Assembly (NCBI GenBank): GCA_035371905.1
Contig: DAORXQ010000071.1
Span: 1 to 8,721, forward strand
Length of the DNA stretch: 8,721 nucleotides
Direction: 5' to 3'
Origin: a bacterium
Lineage (GTDB): Bacteria; Ratteibacteria; UBA8468; B48-G9; JAFGKM01
Part shown: positions 1-6,088 of the stretch, one piece after another
Layout: every line of letters starts with the position of its first letter
Numbering within the stretch: the stretch's first letter is position 1
The notes under the pieces: model-generated
Seen by the model: the letters and a program-made list of their open reading frames with translations, nothing else
What the model was told of the DNA's origin: nothing
The model's database searches: none
Program-made: the position numbers and the translations under genes

Positions 1-46
1 CCATTTTTTTGTGTTTAATACTGTGCCATTTAGAATGTCCTGACAT
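1..46 (-). CDS. yebC: YebC/TACO1-family protein, N-terminus only (cut by window edge)
   Basis: Only the first 15 codons are inside the window. They read MSGHSKWHSIKHKKM, which closely matches the highly conserved YebC/TACO1 start (MSGHSKW-x-x-IKHKK). The ATG at 46-44 is preceded by a strong AAGGAGG Shine-Dalgarno at 52-58 with a 5-nt spacer, which fixes the start. The family is cytoplasmic. It has been described as a DNA-binding transcriptional regulator and, more recently, as a translation factor that relieves ribosome stalling at proline-rich stretches. The gene begins 13 nt after the BFN-domain gene and is very likely co-transcribed with it and with the EF-G-like gene. The rest of the gene lies beyond the left edge, so intactness cannot be judged. 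Confidence 0.88.
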   Translation of the reverse strand, partial: MSGHSKWHSIKHKKM

Positions 47-51
47 ATCTG

Positions 52-58
52 CCTCCTT
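52..58 (-). promoter_or_regulatory. Ribosome binding site of yebC
   Basis: AAGGAGG on the minus strand, 5 nt before the ATG at 46. It is the feature that decides the start of a gene of which only 46 nt are visible. It lies just after the stop of the BFN-domain gene, in the 13-nt gap. Confidence 0.8.
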
Positions 59-59
59 T

Positions 60-590
60 TTATTTTTCTTCTTTTAATCTTTTCCAAAATTCTTTTGCAC
101 TCAAGTTTTCAATTATCTTTCTAAATTCTTCTGCTTCTTTTTTATCTATTGGTCTATCAAACTTATTAGATTTAATAAAGTCATCGCTATCATAATATTT
201 TATAATATCCGGGTTTTCAAGTAAATCTTCTGAAGCAAAAATAGGAACATCAAATCTTAATGCAATTGCAATTCCATCACTGGGTCTACAATCAATCCTT
301 TCAATCTTTCCATTTACTTCAATCACAAGGTCTGCATAATAAACATTTTCCTTAAGAGAATGAATTTCAAGTTTTTGAATTTTACCTTTAAGTTTTTCTA
401 TAATAATTTTCATCAAATCGTGTGTAAGCGGCCTTGGAAACTTTGCTTTTTCAAGAACAAATAAAATTGACTGTGCTTCAAAAATTCCAACAACTATTGG
501 CAGTACTTTCCCATTTTCACTCTTCAAAATAACTATCGGAGTGCTGGTCAAAATATTTAAAACAACTCCATCAACATATACCTTCTTCAT
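60..590 (-). CDS. BFN (DUF151) domain protein, bifunctional nuclease family
   Basis: A 176-residue protein whose first ~125 residues form a BFN/DUF151 domain. Family hallmarks visible are LPIVVGIFEA (30-39), RPLTHDL (53-59) and DCRPSDGIAIALR (100-112). The C-terminal ~50 residues are charged and helical (EAEEFRKIIENLSAKEFWKRL), the usual tail of this family. Thermotoga and Mycobacterium members are small cytoplasmic proteins of similar length. A plant member has been reported to have DNase and RNase activity, but activity in bacterial members is uncertain, so the family name should not be taken as proven function. The start at 590 lies 2 nt after the EF-G-like stop, with a GAGG-type Shine-Dalgarno inside the end of that gene, so translation is probably coupled. 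yebC follows directly. Confidence 0.9.
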   Translation of the reverse strand: MKKVYVDGVVLNILTSTPIVILKSENGKVLPIVVGIFEAQSILFVLEKAKFPRPLTHDLMKIIIEKLKGKIQKLEIHSLKENVYYADLVIEVNGKIERIDCRPSDGIAIALRFDVPIFASEDLLENPDIIKYYDSDDFIKSNKFDRPIDKKEAEEFRKIIENLSAKEFWKRLKEEK

Positions 591-592
591 AT

Positions 593-2608
593 TTATGTTT
601 TTTCCTCTTTTTCTTTCTTCCTCTGTTCAATAATTTTTGCCGCTATATGTGAAGGAACTTCTTCATAATGAGAAAATTCCATAGAGAAAGTTCCTTTTCC
701 ACTGGTAAGAGAACGTAGTTCGTTTGTATAATTTGACATTTCTGCAAGAGGAACCTGTGCTTTTACAATTTGAAAACTGCCAGATGAAAGCATATCAAGA
801 ACCTTTCCTCTTTTTGAATTTATAGTTCCTATAACATCCCCTACATTTTCAGAAGGTACTCTTATTTCAACATTAACTATTGGCTCAAGCAAAACTGGCT
901 TTGCTTCACTGACTGCTTTTTGTAAAGCCATTGAACCAGCTATCTGAAAGGCAATATCTGAAGAATCAACAACATGATAACTACCATCGTAAAGAATAAC
1001 TCTTATATCAACTATTGGATAATTTGCAAGTACTCCCTTTTTCATTGCATCCCTTACACCTTTTTCAACAGAAGGTATGAAATTTCTTGGGATTGCACCT
1101 CCAACTATCTGGTCAACAAATTCAAAACCAGTACCTCTTGGAAGTGGTTCTATTTTTATAAAACAGTGTCCATACTGTCCTCTTCCTCCTGTCTGTCTCT
1201 TAAATTTCCCTTCTGCATTTGCTGTTGCTGTTATTGTTTCTTTATAGGCAATTTTTGGAATACCCTTTTCCACTTCAACACCGAATTTGTTTTTAAATTT
1301 ATTTACCGTAATATCTATATGTAAATCTCCCATCCCTGAAATAATTGTTTCTCCTGTTTCTTCATCTCTGAAAATCCTTATGGTCAAATCTTCTTCAGAA
1401 ATTCTTCCTATCGCATTACCAAGTTTATCCTCTGTTCCTTTTATTTTTGGTGCAATTGAATATGATACAGCACCTTCAGGAATATGTGGTTTTTCATAAA
1501 TGATGTTTGTATTTAAATCACAGATTGTATCAAATGTTTGTGAATTGAGTTTTGCTGCGGTCACTATTTCTCCTGGATACACAACTTCAACGGGTTCCTG
1601 TTTTCTACCCTGCATTCTGAATAATTGCCCAACCCTTTCCTTTACACCTTTTGTTGAGTTTAAAAACTGTGAATTAGAAAAAAACTTACCACTTAAAACT
1701 TTTATATAAGAAAGACGTCCTGCAAAAGGGTCAAAAATTGTTTTAAATATTATACCTGTAAATACCTGTGTATCTTTTCTTTCCACCAATACTTCCTGAC
1801 CATCCTGATTTTTACCTTTCAAAGGTGGCATTTCATCAGTTGAAGGGATAAAATTAAAAATAAAATCAATCAATTCTTCTATACCAATCTGATTTAACCC
1901 TGAACCAAATAAAACAGGGAAAACAGTCCTTTCAACTATACCATTCTTTAATGATTTTGCAATTTCTTCTTTTGTAAGTTTTCCTGTTTCAAGATATTTT
2001 TCCATTACCGCATCATCAAGTTCAGCAAGAGTATCCATTGATTTTTGAAATAATTCACTGAATTCACCCCCAGAAGATACATCTTCACTGAAAATATTTT
2101 TAACTCCTTTAAATTGTCCATTCTCAAAAACAGGATAATTCACAAGTACTGCTTTATTTCCCAGAAAAGAAAAAATTTCATCAATAACTTTTCTGTAATT
2201 TAAATCAGGACTATCCAGTTTATTAATGAAAATAATAGATGGAAGATTTTTTTTACTTATCATCTCCCAGATTTTTTCAGTTCCTACCTCTATTCCTTCT
2301 ACCGCTGAAACATTTAAAATTGCAATATCAGATGCTTCAATTCCGGAAATCTGTTCTCCAACGAAATCAATATATCCTGGAACATCTAAAATGTATATAA
2401 TACTATCATCTCTTTTTACATATCCAACAGCTAAGTTTATACTTATCAACCTTGTTTTTTCCTCTTCATCAAAATCAAAAGTAGTATTTCCCTGATTAAT
2501 ATCTCCCATTCTTGTTATCATACCTGTTTTATAAAGTATTGCCTCTCCAAGAATTGTTTTTCCCGATTTTGTACTTCCAAATAAACCAATTGTAACAACC
2601 TTTCCCAT
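593..2608 (-). CDS. EF-G-like translational GTPase (EF-G-2 type)
   Basis: A 671-residue protein with the complete EF-G domain order: GTPase (1 to ~265), domain II (~280-365), domain III, domain IV (~460-585, with HVVDSSDIAF corresponding to canonical HDVDSSELAF) and domain V. The P-loop is GSTKSGKT (11-18) instead of GHIDAGKT. The RGITI switch I motif is replaced by TRLISI (52-57). G3 is DVPGYIDF (75-82), with Tyr79 where canonical EF-G has the catalytic His. G4 is NKLD (129-132). These departures match the EF-G-2 subfamily known from Thermus (which has DAPGYGDF there) rather than the main elongation factor, so a canonical fusA is expected elsewhere in the genome. A specific role (specialised translocation, recycling or rescue) is not established. 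The ATG at 2608 has AAAGGAG 6 nt upstream and its own promoter at 2660-2688. Confidence 0.9.
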   Translation of the reverse strand: MGKVVTIGLFGSTKSGKTILGEAILYKTGMITRMGDINQGNTTFDFDEEEKTRLISINLAVGYVKRDDSIIYILDVPGYIDFVGEQISGIEASDIAILNVSAVEGIEVGTEKIWEMISKKNLPSIIFINKLDSPDLNYRKVIDEIFSFLGNKAVLVNYPVFENGQFKGVKNIFSEDVSSGGEFSELFQKSMDTLAELDDAVMEKYLETGKLTKEEIAKSLKNGIVERTVFPVLFGSGLNQIGIEELIDFIFNFIPSTDEMPPLKGKNQDGQEVLVERKDTQVFTGIIFKTIFDPFAGRLSYIKVLSGKFFSNSQFLNSTKGVKERVGQLFRMQGRKQEPVEVVYPGEIVTAAKLNSQTFDTICDLNTNIIYEKPHIPEGAVSYSIAPKIKGTEDKLGNAIGRISEEDLTIRIFRDEETGETIISGMGDLHIDITVNKFKNKFGVEVEKGIPKIAYKETITATANAEGKFKRQTGGRGQYGHCFIKIEPLPRGTGFEFVDQIVGGAIPRNFIPSVEKGVRDAMKKGVLANYPIVDIRVILYDGSYHVVDSSDIAFQIAGSMALQKAVSEAKPVLLEPIVNVEIRVPSENVGDVIGTINSKRGKVLDMLSSGSFQIVKAQVPLAEMSNYTNELRSLTSGKGTFSMEFSHYEEVPSHIAAKIIEQRKKEKEEKT

Positions 2609-2659
2609 TTTCTACTCCTTTCACATTTCTGTAAATAAAATTTAATATTCTGCTAAAAT

Positions 2660-2688
2660 ATTATACCACATTTAAAAAAATCAGTAAA
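2660..2688 (-). promoter_or_regulatory. Sigma-70-type promoter with extended -10 for the EF-G-like gene
   Basis: Read on the minus strand, -35 is TTTACT (2688-2683) and -10 is TATAAT (2665-2660), with exactly 17 nt between them. The -10 is extended by TGG (2668-2666), giving TGGTATAAT. Transcription would start near 2653, leaving a leader of about 45 nt that includes the AAAGGAG ribosome binding site (2615-2621). I see no convincing terminator between the aroD stop at 2700 and this promoter, so some read-through from the upstream operon is likely. Confidence 0.75.
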
Positions 2689-2699
2689 AACCCAAGTAG

Positions 2700-3395
2700 T
2701 TAATGAATTTCAATTAAATCAATAAATTTTGAAATTTCAAGATATGATGGTTGAGAAGGCGCTGTTTTTTTATTTAAAGCAACATAAGTAAAAGAAGAAC
2801 CAAAAAAAAGTGGTATTAATCTTTTGTATAAAGAAGTGGCCATGGGAATAACGATTAAACCAATCTTTTTTGAGTAATTATACGAAAGTTCTGTAAGTGT
2901 AAAGAGATGTTTTTCTGTTAATACTTTTGTAGCAATTTTTACCATATCTGCTCCATCTTTTTTGCCTTTCTTAACAATTTTTTTTAATATGTTAATATCA
3001 GGTGTCTTTTTAAAATTATGGTAGGAAAGGATAATTTTTTTGTTTTTACTTTTACAGATTTCAATAACTTTATCACATATTTTACTTTTAATCTCAACAT
3101 CAATTATATCAATATAATTACTAACTGCTCTAAAAATTTCAAGCCGTTTTTTATCAGATAAATAAAAAGAATTCTCTCCCCCTTCTTTATACCATCTTAT
3201 AGTACCTATAATGTTTACTCCCCCTAGTTTCCTTGTTTTTTTTATCCATTCAATTATATCACTTTCATTGAAGTTTCTTAAAAATTCATCAATTCTCAAT
3301 TCAATATATTTCACATTTTTTAAAACTTCATATAAAATCTTTTCCTCTTCATCACCTGTAAGTACAAGTATAATTTTTTCTTTTAAATTTTCCAT
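2700..3395 (-). CDS. aroD: 3-dehydroquinate dehydratase, type I
   Basis: A 231-residue type I dehydroquinase (Schiff-base TIM barrel) that converts 3-dehydroquinate to 3-dehydroshikimate in the shikimate pathway. Key residues are visible: E32 and R34 in ELRID, R67 in GTIRW, the catalytic His126 in SYHNF, the Schiff-base Lys153 in DMVKIA, R192, and the substrate-loop motif FGSSFTY followed by APSQPS (Gln215). Length is normal for the family (about 220-250). The ATG at 3395 has only a weak CTGGGA-type Shine-Dalgarno and lies 24 nt after the PHP stop, the widest gap in the efp-to-aroD run. Type I and type II (AroQ) enzymes are unrelated. B. subtilis carries an aroQ-type gene close to efp, so a dehydroquinase near efp has precedent, though with a different enzyme. 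Confidence 0.92.
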   Translation of the reverse strand: MENLKEKIILVLTGDEEEKILYEVLKNVKYIELRIDEFLRNFNESDIIEWIKKTRKLGGVNIIGTIRWYKEGGENSFYLSDKKRLEIFRAVSNYIDIIDVEIKSKICDKVIEICKSKNKKIILSYHNFKKTPDINILKKIVKKGKKDGADMVKIATKVLTEKHLFTLTELSYNYSKKIGLIVIPMATSLYKRLIPLFFGSSFTYVALNKKTAPSQPSYLEISKFIDLIEIH

Positions 3396-3419
3396 TTCCC
3401 AGTCCCTGTTTTACTGAAA

Positions 3420-4085
3420 TTATATCTCAAATCCTATATCAAGTTTTGATTTTGCCAGAATATAACTGTTATGAAATACTTTGTTTACATCTTCAACTTT
3501 TATTCCTGCTGAAACAATAATTTTTTTTGCAAAATCGTCTGTAATTAAATCGTCAGGGGAATGTGCATCAGTATTCAAAATTAAAGGAAATTCATATTCA
3601 TACCATAAACGAGATACATGCCCATTTGAAAAAGAATGTCCTTTTCTTGCAGATATTTCTATACTAATTTTTCTTTCAGCAGCGATTTTTGCCTCATCTT
3701 CACTTAACAATCCAGGATGAGCAAGAATATCAATATCGCTTTCCAGTGCTTTTTTATTTGTTCCTTTTGCAACCGGCTCAACAATTGTTTCTCCATGAAC
3801 AATAATTATTTTAGCACCGAGATTCCTTGAAATTTTAACAATATTTGGAATATCAACTGGATTAACATGGGTTATCTCAACACCAGGAATTGCCTTTATT
3901 CTGAAATTTAAATTAATTTTTTCACAAACTCTTATAATTGCTGGAATAACAAAATCAATATTGGAAAAATCAACATGGTCTGTAAAAGCAATAACTTTAT
4001 ATCCTTTTTCATCTGCCCTTCTTGCAAGTTCACTCGGAATTAAATCACCATCACTTAAAATCGTGTGAGTATGAAGGTCTATCAT
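3420..4085 (-). CDS. PHP-domain metal-dependent phosphoesterase (histidinol-phosphatase-like)
   Basis: A 221-residue stand-alone PHP domain with a full metal-binding set: H5 and H7 (DLHTHT), D12, D36-H37 (FTDH), E70 and H73 (GVEITH), H97 (IVHGE), H123 (LAHPG), and D173 with H175 (NTDAHS). The family hydrolyses phosphoester bonds using a tri-metal centre. Members include histidinol phosphatase (HisK type), nucleoside-phosphate phosphatases and proofreading domains of polymerases. The substrate cannot be read from sequence. No other histidine-biosynthesis gene is in the window, so I do not assign hisK. The start ATG overlaps the Asp23 stop by ATGA and has AAAAAGGAG upstream, so it is translationally coupled. 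Confidence 0.88.
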   Translation of the reverse strand: MIDLHTHTILSDGDLIPSELARRADEKGYKVIAFTDHVDFSNIDFVIPAIIRVCEKINLNFRIKAIPGVEITHVNPVDIPNIVKISRNLGAKIIIVHGETIVEPVAKGTNKKALESDIDILAHPGLLSEDEAKIAAERKISIEISARKGHSFSNGHVSRLWYEYEFPLILNTDAHSPDDLITDDFAKKIIVSAGIKVEDVNKVFHNSYILAKSKLDIGFEI

Positions 4086-4441
4086 TTTATCTCCTTTTTA
4101 GGGGGCTTTACTTCTTTAACTATTACATCAACATTTGAAACCTTTAAACCACTCATTTTTTCAACTTCTTCTTTTATTTTCTTCTGAACCTGATAAGTTA
4201 TTTCCGGGATATTTGTTCCATAATCAACAGCAATGCTGAGTTCAAAACTAACTTCTCCTTCTCCAAGTATTACCTTTATTCCTACATCCTGTTTTTTCCT
4301 GATTATTTTTTTCAATCCTCCCATTAACCCAGTTATAACTTTATTAACTCCTGGAACACTGGTAGCGGCAACACCTGCAATAGAAGCAAGAACTTCGTTA
4401 TCTATTCTTACTTTCCCCAGTTCCTTTTCCTCTTCTACCAT
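4082..4441 (-). CDS. Asp23/Gls24 family protein (DUF322)
   Basis: A 119-residue protein matching the Asp23/Gls24 family. Conserved elements are the N-terminal IDNEVLASIAGVAATSVPGV (~13-32), a central acidic beta region (GEVSFELSIAVDYG) and the amphipathic EITYQVQKKIKEEVEKMSGL, followed by VNVxV-type VSNVDVIVKEV. No signal peptide or membrane segment is visible. In Firmicutes such a gene (yqhY) regularly follows accB-accC, and genetic work there links it to acetyl-CoA carboxylase control or lipid homeostasis. Its position directly after accC here fits a role linked to the carboxylase, which is an inference. The start overlaps accC by 7 nt, and a near-perfect AAAAGGAGGT (4448-4457) lies 6 nt upstream inside accC. 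Confidence 0.9.
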   Translation of the reverse strand: MVEEEKELGKVRIDNEVLASIAGVAATSVPGVNKVITGLMGGLKKIIRKKQDVGIKVILGEGEVSFELSIAVDYGTNIPEITYQVQKKIKEEVEKMSGLKVSNVDVIVKEVKPPKKEIK

Positions 4442-5799
4442 TTAATTACCTCCTTTTGATTACTTTCAGAAACAACCTTATCAACAAAACCTACATAATA
4501 TCTTCCTGAAAGGAATAAAGGATGGGAAATAATTTTTTTATACAGAGGGACTGTGGTTTTTATTCCTTCTATAACAATTTCATCAAGCGCTCTTTTCATT
4601 CTTTCAATTGCTTCTTCTCTTGTTCTTCCATAGGTTATGAGTTTCATAATTAAACTATCATAATAGGGTGGTATAAAATACCCTTCATAAATGTGTGTGT
4701 CTATTCTTATTCCAGGTCCTGCCGGTAATACAAGTTTTTTTATTCTACCGGGAGATGGCATGAAATTATTTTCAGGGTCTTCAGCGTTGATTCTGCATTC
4801 AATTGCATGATAATTTATTTTTATGTCTCTATGGGAAAAATCAAGTTTTGAATTATCTGCAATTTTAATCTGGCTCTTAACAAGGTCTATTCCTGTAACA
4901 CACTCAGTAACTGGATGCTCAACCTGAATTCTTGTATTCATTTCTATAAAATATGGATTTTTATTCTGGTCAACAAGAAATTCTATTGTTCCCGCATTTC
5001 TGTATTTTATATATTTTACTATTTTTTTAGCATATTTCTGCAATTTTTTTCTTAAACCTCTATCTGCAAATGGTGATGGACTTTCTTCTATCAATTTCTG
5101 GTGTCTTCTCTGAATAGAACAATCCCTTTCAGGGAAAACATAAATATTTCCTTTATTATCACACAATACCTGAATTTCAATATGTCTCGGCCTTTCAATA
5201 AATTTTTCAATATATAAAGATTCCTCCCCAAAAGATATTTTTGCTTCTTCCTTACAGGTATTCCACATCTTTTCAAATTCTTCAACTGTATATACCTTTC
5301 TCATTCCTCTACCTCCACCACCTGCAGATGCTTTTATCATTATCGGAAACCCTATTTTTTTAGCATGATGAAGTGCCTTTTTGAAATCATTTTCTTCATA
5401 ACCAGGAATAACAGGAACTTTTGCTTTTTTGGCTATTTTTTTTGCAAGGGATTTATCACCTATCATTCTTAAATTTTCAGGTGTTGGACCGACAAAAATT
5501 ATTCTTGCAGAATTACAAATTTCAACAAACTGTATATTTTCAGAAAGAAAACCATATCCTGGATGAACAGCATCCGCGCCTGTTATTTCAATTGAACTTA
5601 TAATAGAAGGAATATTTAGATAACTTTCTTTAGGTTTTGAAGGTCCTATACAGATTCTTTCATCTGCAAGAAAAACAGGTAAAGAATACCTGTCAGCATC
5701 AGAATAACCAATAACAACAGGAATTTCCAGTTCTTTGCATGCTCTTATAACTCTTAAAGCAATTTCTCCCCTATTTGCTACAAACAATTTTCTTATCAT
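4435..5799 (-). CDS. accC: Biotin carboxylase subunit of acetyl-CoA carboxylase
   Basis: A 454-residue ATP-grasp biotin carboxylase (E. coli AccC is 449). It uses ATP and bicarbonate to carboxylate the biotin on AccB, the first step of fatty-acid synthesis. Visible motifs are the N-terminal KLFVANRGEIALRVIRA, HPGYGFLSEN (79-88), Lys116, K156 with the ATP-binding glycine loop GGGGRG (160-165), HIEIQVL (206-212), ERDCSIQRRHQKLIEESPSP (224-243, Lys235 aligning with E. coli Lys238) and EMNTRIQVEHPV (286-297, including the catalytic Arg290). It appears intact. The start is unusual: the Shine-Dalgarno GGAG (5807-5810) and the sequence up to the ATG belong to repeat copy 3, and the ATG overlaps the stop of the transposase fragment (ATGA). 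Confidence 0.97.
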   Translation of the reverse strand: MIRKLFVANRGEIALRVIRACKELEIPVVIGYSDADRYSLPVFLADERICIGPSKPKESYLNIPSIISSIEITGADAVHPGYGFLSENIQFVEICNSARIIFVGPTPENLRMIGDKSLAKKIAKKAKVPVIPGYEENDFKKALHHAKKIGFPIMIKASAGGGGRGMRKVYTVEEFEKMWNTCKEEAKISFGEESLYIEKFIERPRHIEIQVLCDNKGNIYVFPERDCSIQRRHQKLIEESPSPFADRGLRKKLQKYAKKIVKYIKYRNAGTIEFLVDQNKNPYFIEMNTRIQVEHPVTECVTGIDLVKSQIKIADNSKLDFSHRDIKINYHAIECRINAEDPENNFMPSPGRIKKLVLPAGPGIRIDTHIYEGYFIPPYYDSLIMKLITYGRTREEAIERMKRALDEIVIEGIKTTVPLYKKIISHPLFLSGRYYVGFVDKVVSESNQKEVIKW

Positions 5800-5817
5800 T
5801 CCCGAGCTCCGTCCTCC
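5799..5817 (-). repeat. Copy 3 of the 19-nt imperfect palindrome, carrying the accC ribosome binding site
   Basis: GGAGGACGGAGCTCGGGAA on the minus strand. It matches the consensus GGAGGACNGRNCTCGGRAA and is in the same orientation as the other two copies. Its internal GGAG (5810-5807) lies 7 nt before the accC ATG, whose first base is within the repeat, so the repeat supplies the translation start signals of accC. In the transposase frame it encodes the last residues, EDGARE. It contains the perfect palindrome GAGCTC. Confidence 0.8.
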
Positions 5818-5923
5818 TCTAAAGAAAATTTTACAAGACCATCTTTTTTAAATGGACTTACAATTAAATGAAAATGATCAGGCATCAACGTAAAACATAA
5901 AATATACACTAACTTTTCCCTTT

Positions 5924-5942
5924 TTTCCGAGCCCTGTCCTCC
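5924..5942 (-). repeat. Copy 2 of the 19-nt imperfect palindrome, inside the transposase frame
   Basis: GGAGGACAGGGCTCGGAAA on the minus strand. It is read in frame as GGQGSEK (residues 51-57 of the transposase fragment), the same reading frame as copy 1 in accB. Its half-sites CGGAG and CTCGG can pair with one G-G mismatch around a 7-nt loop, which is the kind of imperfect stem typical of REP-like elements. Confidence 0.85.
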
Positions 5943-6088
5943 GTATTCAACCGGTTTATCGTTATTAAAAATGTACAAGTATTCCATAAATCTTTCATAA
6001 TCCCTATCTTCAAGAAATACACCTCTTTTATCCACTCCCCTATTATAAATATGATAAAAACAGCCTACCACAAATTCCTCTTTCCTTC

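Noticed and set aside
2609..2699. Intrinsic terminator after aroD
   Set aside because: There are T runs on the minus strand, but no G+C-rich stem precedes them. The gap holds a promoter and a ribosome binding site instead.
3420..4085. Naming the PHP gene as histidinol phosphatase (hisK)
   Set aside because: The metal site is complete, but the PHP family has many substrates and no histidine-pathway gene is nearby.
5091..5285. 64-residue minus-strand frame inside accC
   Set aside because: It is an out-of-frame shadow of an intact, strongly conserved biotin carboxylase segment.
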